Part shown: positions 9,266 through 21,020 of the stretch, one piece after another | How the letters are laid out: every line of letters starts with the position of its first letter | Numbering within the stretch: the first letter of the stretch is position 1 | From: Haematobia irritans | Taxonomy: Eukaryota; Arthropoda; Insecta; Diptera; Muscidae | Direction of reading: 5' to 3' | Assembly: GCF_050003625.1 (NCBI RefSeq) | Contig: NC_134398.1 | Span: forward strand, 107,912,026 to 107,976,025 | DNA length: 64,000 nucleotides | Position numbers and translations under genes: made by a program | Notes under the pieces: model-generated | Seen by the model: only the letters and a program-made list of their open reading frames with translations | Databases searched by the model: none | What the model was told of the DNA's origin: nothing

Positions 9266-9500
9266 TTTTTTTTTCTTATAAACACAAATAGACACTTGTG
9301 AACATATATTTTATATAAATCTAATAATAAAAGTTTCAATTGGCTCCGATTCACCAAAACCGGAGATGGACTTTTTTTGTTTTTTTTCTTATAATTGTGT
9401 CTAACAACGACTTTGACTAATAAGATATATGTGTCTCTACTTATTTGTCTTGCCTTGCCAAACGATTTTGTCACAGTACACTGTAACATAAATTTGTCAC
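9266..9500 (+). repeat. fold-back element outer segment
   Basis: Contains AAAGTTTCAATTGGCTCCGATTCACC, GGAGATGGAC, TCTAACAACGACTTTGACTAATAAG and a tandem duplication of GTCACAGTACACTGTAACAT (about 9470-9516). These modules are relatives of the spacers of the satellite at 40-64 kb. It connects the DINE-like element to a palindromic arm pair. Confidence 0.6.
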
Positions 9501-9519
9501 AGTACACTGTAACATAAAT

Positions 9520-9720
9520 TTCAATTTTCATTCGGGTTATCAACCCAGACAGCGCAAATTTAGCACGGACAATGAATCGTTTGTCGCTTTGTCGTAAACG
9601 GCCATAAGTGGTCTTTAGTGCGGTTCAGACCACTTGCGGCTGTATACGACAAAGCGACAAACGATTCATTGACCGTGATAAACTTGCGCTGTGTGCTTTG
9701 ATAAGCCGAATGAAAATTGT
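9520..9720. repeat. inverted arm pair of the fold-back repeat beside KRE copy 5
   Basis: A reverse arm (TTTTCATTCGGGTTATCAAC...GTCGTAAACGGCC, 9525-9606) meets a forward arm (GCGGTTCAGACCACTTGCGG..., 9620-9720) around AGTGGTCTTTAGTGCGG. This is the opposite junction to the commonest satellite palindrome, where the AATGAAAATT ends meet. The same pair precedes the group C copies at 17.0 and 58.1 kb. Confidence 0.75.
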
Positions 9721-9754
9721 AAGCTCCACACAAAAATTAAAAATCAAACTTTAC

Positions 9755-10009
9755 ATGGCGATCCTGCCCGCATCGGACCAAAAGCTGTTGCCAAAAGAGG
9801 AAGCTACTCCAGCTGCGTTGAACGTAGGCCCAAAGAAGCTATCCATCAAAAATTATTTAAAAAGACAGCAGCGAGCGGTAGAAGAAAAATTGACTCGGAT
9901 ACCACCGACACAAAAGCCAAAACACAGAAGGGGTGGAAGAATTGTTCGTTTGCGTCGAGAGCTAGCTGCGTTAAAAGAATTAGTTAATGCAGATCCACCA
10001 CCATCTTAG
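9755..10009 (+). pseudogene. KRE small basic ORF, copy 5 (premature stop)
   Basis: Same length and start (ATGGCGATCC) as copy 4 and the same TAG after PPPS. It is downstream of the fold-back arm; the frame is open upstream into the arm, so a longer chimeric frame exists but is probably accidental. It belongs to group B (KELVNADPPPS). Confidence 0.5.
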
Positions 10010-10520
10010 CAACGATCTTGCAATATGGGAAAGGATTGATGTAATTGAAGCACAAATGCCCAAAAAAAAAAACAAAATTAATCACTATACAAACACCATG
10101 AAGCCATAAAGCACAACACTAATATGTATTTTGTACATAAATAAGATTTATTTATTTGTTTGAAAAGAAAATACATATGTAAATTAGAATGAAATATAAT
10201 TTTCACTATTATTATTATTTTTTATTGGAATGAATTATACGGGTTATTTATTAAAGTAAATATTTGCAAAAACACACGCGAAATAAAGATGATCGTCATA
10301 AAAACACGAAAATAAAAGTAAAACGTCAAATATGAAGTATAGTAATCGATTATCGAATACTAAATAATCGATTATAACATGAAAGAGGGCTTACACTTAA
10401 AGATACATTTGTTAAGGTTTTGCTGTTCACACTTAAGGTTGTCGTTCACACTTGAGTTTTGCGTTCACACTTGAATATAAATTTGCGTTCACACATAAAA
10501 TCGTGATTTCACACTGAAAT
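10010..10520 (+). repeat. conserved KRE 3' flank plus GTTCACAC tract, copy 4
   Basis: Follows KRE copy 5 with the same UTR-like sequence, AATCGATTA inverted repeat at about 10343-10374, then GTTCACAC motifs to about 10515 leading into the third gag leader. Confidence 0.5.
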
Positions 10521-10599
10521 TATATATATTTGAATTTATAAGATTTTAAAGGAAGTCAAATTGTAGAAAAAGAAAAGTGTACAATATAATAGAAATAAT

Positions 10600-10930
10600 A
10601 TGATAAGAACATTGTATAGTAACAAAACTAGTATTATAGAGAAGAAAAATTGGTTTAATGGAAAGTTACAAGAGTATACAAAGGAATTCGAATTATTGAA
10701 ATCCAATTTAAAGAAAAGTAAAAATAAATTGTTTGCTGCAAATTATAAAGAAACTAAATTAGAAAGATTAAAGACTTTGCAGGATACGGTGAATGATGCT
10801 GATAGATAGGGAGAAAAATGTAAATAAAAGATTTAAATTGGAATCTTTACGCATCCAACAACAAATACATAGTGCAATAAATAGAAAAGAAGATTATATA
10901 ACGCAATTTATACAATAGCTTTAGTTTAGT
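10600..10930 (+). pseudogene. N-terminal part of gag-like ORF (copy 3, longest frame)
   Basis: A 69-codon frame (10600-10809) reads MIRTLYSNKTSIIEKKNWFN... to TLQDTVNDADR without the extra A seen in copies 1 and 2, so this is closest to the parent. Heptad-like spacing of Leu/Ile/Phe among Lys and Glu suggests a coiled coil. After TAG, another frame continues with KRFKLESLRIQQQIHS. A short deletion removes part of the AAAGATAATACAAACG segment near 10893. Confidence 0.45.
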
Positions 10931-11307
10931 CGATATTGAACTGTGATCTAGATAATAGGAAAGCTCTGTGATATTTAGTTTTAAATCTGATTATTTTCAG
11001 CAATTATATAAAGTTTTGTGTTTGTCTCATATCATATGTTAGCGAATAAGAAAACTTTATAAGTGCAATAGAAAATAACCTGACGAAAGATTAAATGTAA
11101 ATGTATTTCCTTTTACTAACCAGTTGATATAATAATGTAAAATTAAAAATAAAAATTGTTATATAATAAAATTGCCAGATTCAATAAAAATACCATCCCT
11201 GAAGAAGCTGGAATCGCCCAGCGAAACGTTGGATGACAAAAATGGAACAAATTAATCTTTTATTCGCATTAAAATACCTGACCTTAAAAGCCCAAAAATA
11301 ACAATAG

Positions 11308-11857
11308 ATGTTTGAAGATACTGTTTTTGATTGTAAAGTATTAGCTGAGTTAAATGTAAGGTTTTTTGATTTGAAGGAGGAAGTTGAATTACTAATTGAA
11401 CAAGTTAAAATAAAAGGTATCAAGGATATAGAATTTACCAACTATGACTCAGTTTGATATATCGATGGTGAGTAAAAACCTACAAGTATTTAAGGGCTCG
11501 TTCAACTATTTGGAGGATTTTATTGCGCAGTCAGAATTGCTGCATGACCTACTACGAGATGAAGATAAGGAAATATTCGTTAAGTACGTCTACAATTTCA
11601 AACTTACGGCTCAAGTAAGGAGCACTTTAGGCCGATCTAATAGACCGACTACGTTAGCGGGTTTGAAAAAAGCATTAGAAGACGCTTACCCTAATCCTAG
11701 GTCAATACAACAAATTTTAACAGAGTTAGGAAATACGAAACAGGGCAATTCTAGCATGACATCATTTAGGGAGAAAATTTCGGAACTTAGTGATGAGCTC
11801 AGCAGGATTGAAATAGGAAATTTATCAAATCCGACTCAGGACACTAAGGACACTTGA
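11308..11857 (+). pseudogene. gag: Ty3/gypsy-type gag fragment (copy 3)
   Basis: A 49-codon frame (11308-11456) overlaps the 137-codon Gag frame at 11444-11857, which is intact from MTQFDISMVSK to NPTQDTKDT and ends with TGA at the truncation junction. It differs from copy 2 by few substitutions (KKALED instead of KKVLED). No downstream capsid, nucleocapsid or pol sequence follows. Confidence 0.7.
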
Positions 11858-12112
11858 GTTTTGCATTCACACTTGAATATAAATGTGTGTTCACATTTTA
11901 ATGTCACACTGGAATTATATATATTTGAATTTCTAGGATTTTAAAGGAAGTCAAATGGTAGAAAAAGAAAAGTGTACAATATAATAGAAATAGTATGATA
12001 AGAACATTGTATAGTAACAAAAATAGTATTATAGAGAAGAAAAATCGATTTAATGGAAAAGTTAAATGAATATATAAAGGGATTAGAATTATTGAAATCC
12101 ATTTAAAGAAAA

Positions 12113-12220
12113 GTGCGGTTCAGACCACTTGCGGCTGTATACGACAAAGCGACAAACGATTCATTGAACGTGCTAAACTTGCGCTGTGTGCTTTGATAAG
12201 CCGAATGAAAATTGTAAGCT
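12113..12220 (+). repeat. fold-back repeat arm next to KRE copy 6
   Basis: Same arm as at 4857, uninterrupted, leading through GATAAGCCGAATGAAAATTG into KRE copy 6. Confidence 0.75.
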
Positions 12221-12232
12221 TCACTGAAATTT

Positions 12233-12577
12233 ATGATCCTGCCCGCATCGGACCAAAAGCTGTTGCCAAAAGAGGAAGCTACTCCAGATGCGTTGAACGT
12301 AGGCCCAAAGAAGCTATCCATCAAAAATTATTTAAAAAGACAGCAGCGAGCGGTAGAAGAAAAATTGACTCAGATACCACCGACACAAAAGCCAAAACAC
12401 AGAAGGGGTGGAAGAATTGTTCGTTTGCGTCGAGAGCTAGCTGCGTTAAAAGAATTAGTTAATGCAGATCCACCACCATCTTATGCGCTTTACAGACTAT
12501 CAGTTATTCCGGACGGAATGTCGGTGTTTGTAAAGAATCTTACAGTGTGTCGGATCGATACGACATGTCGGCGATGA
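12233..12577 (+). pseudogene. KRE small basic ORF, copy 6, interrupted by a MITE
   Basis: Group B sequence to PPPS, where the MITE at 12484 is inserted exactly in TCTTAG: the target TTA is duplicated and the original TAG is split away. The frame therefore reads on into the MITE (YALYRLSVIPDG...) and stops at 12577. Variant residues include ATPDALN instead of ATPAALN. Confidence 0.5.
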
Positions 12578-12725
12578 CTACATAATCGGTAAATGTGTTA
12601 TCGATCCCATAAACATGCAGCAGTATCGATTATGCCTTCGGACTTAACTTATAGTGTGCACAATATATGGGATATGTTCGACACGAGCACTGTCGTCCGG
12701 AATAACTGATAATCTGTAAAGCGCA
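12484..12725 (+). mobile_element. 242-bp PIF/Harbinger-type MITE, copy 2
   Basis: Same length and terminal inverted repeats as the element at 2201. It is flanked by TTA at 12481-12483 and 12726-12728; the empty site CCATCTTAGCAACG is intact at about 6340 and 10001. The two MITE insertions hit different positions of paralogous blocks, proving independent transposition rather than co-duplication. Confidence 0.85.
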
Positions 12726-13212
12726 TTAGCAACGATCTTGCGAAATATGGGAAAGGATTGATGTAATTGAAGCAAAATGCCCAAAAAAAACAAAATTAAT
12801 CACTATACAAACACCATGAAGCCATAAAACACAACACTAATATGTATTTTGTACATAAATAAGATTTATTTATTTGTTTGAAAAGAAAATACATATGTAA
12901 ATTAGAATGAAATATAATTTTCACTATTATTGTTATTTTTTATTGTAATGAATTATACGGGTTATTTATTAAAGTAAATATTTGCAAAAACACACGCGAA
13001 ATAAAGATGATCGTCATAAAAACACGAAAATAAAAGTAAAACGTCAAATATGAAGTATAGTAATCGATTATCGAATACTAAATAATCGATTATAACATGA
13101 AAGAGGGCTTACACTTAAAGATACATTTGTTAAGGTTTTGCTGTTCACTCTTAAGGTTGTCGTTCACAATGTAAAATTTTGCGTTCACACTTGAGTTTTG
13201 CGTTCACACTTG
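12726..13212 (+). repeat. conserved KRE 3' flank plus GTTCACAC tract, copy 5
   Basis: Resumes after the MITE with GCAACGATCTTGCG and carries the AATCGATTA inverted repeat at about 13060-13091 and GTTCACAC motifs at about 13143-13210. Confidence 0.5.
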
Positions 13213-13237
13213 TTTGCTGCAAATTATAAAGAAACTA

Positions 13238-14215
13238 AGGGGGAAAAATCGACCACCATGGTGGTCTACGGAGTTAGGTAATATGCGGAAATCCTGCAGG
13301 AAGCTCTTTAACAAGGCAAAGTCCACCAGAGCCCCTGAGGACTGGGACGCTTACAAGAAGAATCTGAGAGGATATAAGCGAGAACTGATAAAGGCTCAGC
13401 ATAACTCTTGGAATGATTACTGCAGCAGTATTGAGAATACGTCCGAGGCTTCCAGACTACGGAAGGTTCTAGCATCGACCAACTCCGCTCCAGGTTTCAT
13501 TAAAACATCGGAGGGCAATTGGACAACGTCCAGTGAGGAGACGCTGGAGGTACTATTGGACACACATTTTCTCGGAAATCAGACGGTTGAACCATGCACT
13601 GGCGGTGTCACAGTGGCTCGGCGGTCGTTTCCTATCGAGGAAATTGTATCAGAATCTAGAATAAAATGGGCGTTAAATAGCTTTGGATCATTCAAATCCC
13701 CCGGACTTGATGGAATTACTCCGGCGGAGTTACAAGCGGTGGCTGACAGAATTATACCCTGGTTGTCGGCGATATATATAGGATGTATCAACTTAGCATA
13801 TATTCCACGAAAGTGGAGAGAATCAAAAGTCGTTTTCATACCTAAAGCGGGAAAAGCCTCTCAATCGAATGCGAAGGATTTCCGACCAATCAGCTTATCA
13901 TCATTCCTACTTAAGACTCTGGAGAGGATGATAGATATTTATCTTATAACTAGAGTCGATTCAAGTTTGCTCTCGAAACGACAACATGCATACTCGAAGG
14001 GCAGGTCTACTGAGACCACATTACATGAACTAGTCAGCTTTATTGAAAGCTCACTATCTGTCAAAGAATACACAATTGTGGCATTTCTAGACATCGAAGG
14101 AGCGTTCAATAACGTCCATCCGAGCTCGATATTAAATGGACTGGCAACTCTGAATGTTGATCCAGGTATACTTAGGCTGTTAGAGGAACTTCTAAGGAAG
14201 AGACGCTTTTTTTGA
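13238..14215 (+). pseudogene. non-LTR retrotransposon ORF2 fragment, copy 2
   Basis: Near-identical to the fragment at 6857, with the same start, the same truncation after RKRRFF and the same flanking sequences. Seen differences include YLITRV versus YLRTRV and ILRLLEEL versus ILWLLEEL. Identical breakpoints show that the LINE/DINE composite was duplicated as a block and not inserted twice. Confidence 0.85.
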
Positions 14216-14688
14216 AGGAGGACTTGTTTGTTTTTTTTTATACCCTCCACCATAGGATGGGGGTATATTAACTTTGTCATTCCGTTTGTAACACATCGAA
14301 ATATTGCTCTAAGACCCCATAAAGTATATATATATATATTCTGGGTCGTGGTGAAATTCTGAGTCGATCTAAGCATGTCCGTCCGTCCGTCCGTCTGTCC
14401 GGCTGTCCGTCCGTCTGTGGAAATCACGCTAACTTCCGAACGAAACTAGCTATCGACTTGAAACTTGGCACAAGTAGTTGTTATTGATGTAGGTCGGATG
14501 GTATTGAAAATGGGCCATATCGGCCCACGTTTACGTATAGCCCCCATATAAACCGATCCCCAAATTTGGCTTGCGGAGCCTTCCGGAGCAGCAAAATTCA
14601 TCCGATCCGGTGGAAATTTGGTACGTGGTCTAAGTATACGGTCTCTAACAACCATGCAAAAATTGGTCCATATCGGTCCATAATTATA

Positions 14689-15621
14689 AAGGGTGATTCT
14701 TTTGAGGTTAGGATTTTCATGCATTAGTATTTGACAGATCACGTGGGATTTCAGACATGGTGTCAAAGAGAAAGATGCTCAGTATGCTTTGACATTTCAT
14801 CATGAATAGCCGAACGATCTGCCACAACGTCGAATTTTCAGTGAATGGGTCCTAGAAAAGTTGGCAGAAAATCCGCTTTTTTATCGACAAATTTTGTTCA
14901 GCGATGAGGCTCATTTCTGGTTGAATGGCTACGTAAATAAGCAAAATTGCCGCATTTGGAGTGAAGAGCAACCAGAAGCCGTTCAAGAACTGCCCATGCA
15001 TCCCGAAAAATGCACTGTTTGGTGTGGTTTGTACGCTGGTGGAATCATTGGACCGTATTTTTTCAAAGATGCTGTTGGACGCAACGTTACGGTGAATGGC
15101 GATCGCTATCGTTCGATGCTAACAAACTTTTTGTTGCCAAAAATGGAAGAACTGAACTTGGTTGACATGTGGTTTCAACAAGATGGCGCTACATGCCACA
15201 CAGCTCGCGATTCTATGGCCATTTTGAGGGAAAACTTCGGAGAACAATTCATCTCAAGAAATGGACCGGTAAGTTGGCCACCAAGATCATGCGATTTGAC
15301 GCCTTTAGACTATTTTTTGTGGGGCTACGTCAAGTCTAAAGTCTACAGAAATAAGCCAGCAACTATTCCAGCTTTGGAAGACAACATTTCCGAAGAAATT
15401 CGGGCTATTCCGGCCGAAATGCTCGAAAAAGTTGCCCAAAATTGGACTTTCCGAATGGACCACCTAAGACGCAGCCGCGGTCAACATTTAAATGAAATTA
15501 TCTTCAAAAAGTAAATGTCATGGACCAATCTAACGTTTCAAATAAAGAACCGATGAGATTTTGCAAATTTTATGCGTTTTTTTTTAAAAAAAAGTTATCA
15601 AGCTCTTAACAAATCACCCTT
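14689..15621 (+). mobile_element. DD41D (rosa-type) mariner, deleted copy 1
   Basis: 933 bp. Ends AAGGGTGATTCTTTTGAGG and ...ACAAATCACCCTT form short inverted repeats. TA duplicates at 14687-14688 and 15622-15623; the empty site ATAATTATATATAGCC is intact in DINE-like copy A at about 8288. So this is a clean TA insertion after the block duplication. Transposase N-terminal coding sequence is deleted. Confidence 0.9.
14810..15514 (+). pseudogene. DD41D mariner transposase, N-terminally deleted, no start
   Basis: Frame opens right after an in-frame TAG (14807-14809) with PNDLPQRRIFSEWVLEKLAE and continues to the natural end HLNEIIFKK. Catalytic motifs are LFSDEAHFWLNG (Asp 1), WFQQDGATCHTA (Asp 2) and DLTPLDYFLWG (Asp 3), with 41 residues between Asp 2 and Asp 3. 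The ATG at 14802 is in another frame. The HTH DNA-binding half is missing, and the deletion joint differs from those of the two other copies by keeping PNDL. Confidence 0.85.
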
Positions 15622-16016
15622 TATATAGCCCCCATATAAACCGATCCCCAGATTTGACCTCCGGAGCCTCTTGGAGGGGCAAAATTCATCCGATCCGGTT
15701 GAAATTTGGTACCTGATGTTAGTATACGGTCTCTAACAACCATGCAAAAAGTGGTCCATATCGGTCCATAAATATATACAGCTCCCATATAAACCGATCC
15801 CCAGATTTGACCTCCGGAGCCTCTTGGAGGAGCAAACTTCATCCTACCCGATTGAAATTTGGTACGTGGTGTTAGTATATGGTCTCTAACAACCATGCAA
15901 AAACTGGTCCATATCGGTCCATAATTATATATAGCTCCCATATAAACCGATCCCCAGATTTGACCTCCGGAGCCTCTTGGAGGGGCAAAATTCATCCGAT
16001 CCGTTTGAAATTAGGT

Positions 16017-16347
16017 ACCTGATGTTATTTTATTTTTATAGAAAATTTTGTAAAAAATTTATTTCTGTAGAAAATTTTGTCAACATTTTATTTCTATAGA
16101 CAATTTTGTCAACATTTTATTTCTATAGAACATTTTGTCAACATTTTATTTCTATAGAAAATTTTGTCAACATTTTATTTCTATAGAAAATTTTGTCAAA
16201 ATTTTATTGCTATAGAAAATTTTGTCAACATTTTACTTCCATAGAATATTTTGTCAACATTTTATTTCTATAGAAAATTTTGTCAAGTTTTTATTTCTAT
16301 AGAAAATTTTGTCAAAATTTTATTTCTATAGAAAATTTTGTCAAACT
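16017..16347 (+). repeat. minisatellite inside DINE-like copy B
   Basis: About eleven units of about 29 bases with TTTCTATAGAAAATTTTGTC core, matching the array at 8694 but with unit-level rearrangements. Confidence 0.85.
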
Positions 16348-16583
16348 GAATTATATACGTATTTAATCGGCCTTTTTTTTGTTTAATATATACCCCTTAT
16401 GGACTAACTTACAATTTAGAAGACAGTGTTAAAAAGTTTTACGATACCTTGCCATCGGCAAGTGTTATCGCAACCCAAGTAATTCGATTGTGGATGACAG
16501 CATTTAGTAGAAGTTCCTACGCAATCCATGGTGGAGGGTACATAAGATTCGGCCTGGCCGAACTTACGGCCGTATATACTTGT

Positions 16584-17040
16584 TTTTTTTTTCTTATAAA
16601 CACAAATAGACACTTGTGAACATATATTTTTATATAAATCTAATAATAAAAGTTTCAATTGGCTCAGATTCACCAAAACCGGAGATGGACTTTTTTTGTT
16701 TTTTTTTCCTTATAATTGTGTCTAACAACGACTTTGACTAATAAGATATATGTGTCTCTACTTATTTGTCTTGCCTTGCCAAACGATTTTGTCACAGTAC
16801 ACTGTAACATAAATTTCAGAGGAGCTTACAATTTTCATTCGGGTTATCAACCCAGACAGCGCAAATTTAGCACGTTTGTCGCTTTGTCGTAAACGGCCGT
16901 AAGTGGTCTTTAGTGCGGTTCAGACCATTTGCGGCTGTATACGAAAAAGAGACAAACGATTGACCGTGCTAAACTTGCGCTGTGTGCTTTGATAAGCCGA
17001 ATGAAAATTGTAAGCTCCACTGAAATTTATGATCCTTTAC
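16584..17040. repeat. fold-back outer segment and inverted arm pair before KRE copy 7
   Basis: Same modules as 9266-9720: AATTGGCTCAGATTCACC, CAACGACTTTGACTAATAAG, then a reverse arm (16832-16905, with ATGAATC missing) and a forward arm (16915-17010). Only one CAGTACACTGTAACAT unit here, versus two at 9470. Confidence 0.7.
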
Positions 17041-17298
17041 GATCCTACCCGCATCGGACCAAAAGCTGCTGCAAAAAGAGGAAGCTACACCTGCTGCGTT
17101 GAACGTAGGCCCAAAGAAGCTATCCCTCGAAAATTATTTGAAAAGGCAACAGCGAGCAGTAGAAGAGAAATTAACCCGTATACCACCGACACAAAAACCA
17201 AAACATAGAAGAGGCGCACGAATTGTGCGTTTGCGTCGAGAGCTGCCTTCCTTGAAGGAAATAGTTAATGCTGATCCACCACCGTCTTGGTATATATA

Positions 17299-17299
<1 letters not shown>
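17041..17299 (+). pseudogene. KRE small basic ORF, copy 7 (group C)
   Basis: Group C variant (KKLSLENYLKRQQ, RRGARIV, ELPSLKEIV). The frame is open from after a TGA upstream, without an ATG, and ends NADPPPSWYI where TATATAA is formed by the mariner TIR at 17299. So the stop codon is supplied by the inserted transposon. Confidence 0.5.
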
Positions 17300-18860
<1,561 letters not shown>

Positions 18861-19133
18861 TTTATTGAGACAAAACATCAAGTACTTGTCTCCATTAAGA
18901 AAATTTCGTCTAAAATTATTTCAAATATATATTTATACTCCATTTTTTATTTATAGGGTGGTACTTTGTTCTGTTTTGGCTCTTTTTCTAAAGATTACCT
19001 ATCAATTTTTAAATATTAAATTGAGCGTAATCAATGTTTTAGATCATTTGCATGCAAGCCATGCTAAAAATATACTCATTGTCATACATATTTTTGCAGG
19101 GTTACTTACGAGTTGTGGTGAAAAAATCGAAGA
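18861..19133. other. AT-rich intervening sequence, nothing identified
   Basis: No repeat with a second copy in the window and no supported ORF. It contains short homopolymer runs. Confidence 0.4.
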
Positions 19134-19457
19134 TACACAAAAAAAAATTATGATTAAATCAGGAAAATAATTGATCTAATTGGTTTTTTAATTGAAATGT
19201 TTTTAATCAAGGAAATGATAGTGTCAAATTTATTGTTTTAAATAAATTTTTATTTAAAAATTAAAAAAAAATGTTCCATTACTTTCTTGCGAGTTTTTTT
19301 TTAATTAAAAATGTAAAAATTTTCAAACATTGGCATAATTAACTTAATGTTTTCATCTTGATTGAAAAGTTAAGTGTTTCAATTAATTTATTAATTGAAA
19401 ATTTCAACTTCTACTAATTTTTTATTGGACAAATTTTGATGATATTTTTTTCTGTAT
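19134..19457 (+). mobile_element. possible MITE with TACA(C/G)AAAAAAA ends
   Basis: Left end TACACAAAAAAAAATTATG and right end ATGATATTTTTTTCTGTA are approximate inverted repeats; the interior is rich in TTAATTGAAA-type inverted motifs. TA-flanked A-rich ends are common in fly MITEs, but low complexity makes the call weak. Confidence 0.35.
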
Positions 19458-19458
19458 A

Positions 19459-19682
19459 GAGGTGAGTACTATGTTCGGTTTTTTCACCAAAACACTAAAT
19501 TAAAAGTACAAATATATTTATGTAGACGATTATATTTTGATCGAGTCTTGCCAAATAATGGATGGAAAAGATCCAAGCAATTGATTGCAAATAATTTTAT
19601 ATTTCTAAATTAGTTAATTAAAAAAAGTACCCGTGAAAACAAGCTGGTTTTCAGCTTGAAAACTGAACATAGCACTCAGCTC
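19459..19682. mobile_element. 224-bp MITE with GAGGTGAGTACTATGTTC ends
   Basis: Inverted ends of 24 bases: GAGGTGAGTACTATGTTCGG at the left and AACTGAACATAGCACTCAGC at the right, with about four mismatches. No ORF. A target duplication is not evident. It abuts the possible MITE to its left. Confidence 0.6.
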
Positions 19683-20096
19683 AATACCAAAAATAAGGCC
19701 AATACTAAGATCGTGTTTCTAAACCCAAATTACAGGTGCAAAAAAATATTTTCTAATCAAAACAAAACATCGAAGAAATTGTCCAAACTATCAAGTCCAA
19801 AAATTTTTTCCCTACAACATAACATACACTAAGCGAAAAATAGTCGAGCTATTAACTATTTTTATCTTTAATAATGGACCGATGTAATTCGTTAATACAA
19901 CGACTGTAAATGTTCTTTCCTTTACTCAATGAATACCAATTGTAAATATTGCGAATATTTTTATATTAACCTGCGAAACACCGCTTAGAACATTTTATTT
20001 ATTATTTAAAATAATTAATTCTAAACTAAATTTTACTCAATTAATGCGTGCGTTTGTATCCAACTTTAACAGGAATACGTAAATTCTCGATAATAC
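19683..20096. other. AT-rich sequence, nothing identified
   Basis: No ORF, RNA gene or paralogous segment recognised. Confidence 0.4.
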
Positions 20097-20512
20097 TACA
20101 CAGAAAAAAGGTAAATTATATTATAGGTAGAATTTAATATCCTGGAGTACTTTTTAACTGCACTTCACGAAATTACATCCTCTCATAGAAGACAAATTAA
20201 CCAAACTTAACGAACAAAAATCATTGGCGCCAAATCACGAGCTTTTTAACCATAAAGTAGTGCGTTCTTACTAGTTTTGGGAATCACATGAAAATTTTCT
20301 TCTGAGTTAGTTCATATTGAACTTATATGTACGGTCAATGAACTATATACCTACGATTAGTTCATAAAATATTTGAGACAAAAACGGAAAATTTCATTGG
20401 GCTGTGGAAAATTTCGAAAAAAAAAATAATACAATTTAATTACAAATATTTTTGGGCAATAAAAATAAATTAAATTTAGCGTTAGTTTAACTACGTAATT
20501 TTTTACTGTGTA
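20097..20512. mobile_element. possible MITE with TACACAG(A/T)AAAAA ends
   Basis: Left TACACAGAAAAAAGGTAAAT and right ACGTAATTTTTTACTGTGTA form imperfect inverted ends about 416 bp apart. Both begin with TA. No coding content. Confidence 0.4.
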
Positions 20513-20524
20513 ATAATTCAATTC

Positions 20525-20705
20525 TTTAGTGTATGTCCATACTAAACTTTTAATGTGCATTATTTTGAAGCCCTAGTTTTTAATATAACTTAAATAAGAA
20601 GGAATCACCCTGTAATTGGTGAATCTAATTCTATTTCTTGGAGATATGTGCCTTTGAAACTATTCTATAAATAGAACACATTGTATGTATTTGTGTACAA
20701 ATACA
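20525..20705 (+). repeat. dispersed repeat, copy 1 (paralogue at 29.85 kb)
   Basis: Shares TTTAATGTGCAT, GGAATCACCCTGTA(A/G)TTGG and CCTTTGAAACTATTCTATAA with 29851-30012 in the same order and orientation. Small indels separate the copies. Family not recognised. Confidence 0.6.
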
Positions 20706-20768
20706 CATAATTATGTATGAATGGTAAACAATCGTAAACCATATTTGGTTGACATTAACCATGTTGGT

Positions 20769-20832
20769 AGTGTGGCTCGGTGGTTAATTCATTCATTTTG
20801 TAAACTGATGGTACGTGGTTCGATCCTCCGTC
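20769..20832 (+). repeat. tRNA-like segment (probable SINE head)
   Basis: A-box-like TGGCTCGGTGGTTAAT and B-box GGTTCGATCCTCC (20817-20829) are spaced as in a tRNA gene, but the acceptor stem is not closed. It fits a tRNA-derived SINE promoter. A T run follows at about 20848. Confidence 0.5.
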
Positions 20833-21020
20833 CGGCCGAAATCTTAATTTTTTGAATATTTCTAAATTCTAGTTAATATTTCTAAATTGTTTGTTATTGT
20901 AGAAGATAAAGTGCAAAATAGGTCATTGGTCTTCCCCCCATGCGCGGTGAATTACTTTTGACTCACTTTTAGTGTGTCATACCACCGGCCAAGGATCACA
21001 TATAATAATTAATTTCTATA

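Larger units (their letters stand above)
14240..16583 (+). mobile_element. DINE-1/INE-1-like element, type 1, copy B (interrupted)
   Basis: Paralogue of the element at 7858 with the same ends, the same tandem CCATATAAACCGATCCCC segments and the same hairpin TTCGGCCTGGCCGAA near the right end. A DD41D mariner occupies 14689-15621 within it. Excluding this, the length is about 1.41 kb, equal to copy A. Confidence 0.7.

Noticed and set aside
20769..20832. Functional tRNA gene
   Set aside because: A- and B-box words are present but acceptor and anticodon stems do not close; same conclusion at 31990, 32251 and 36742.
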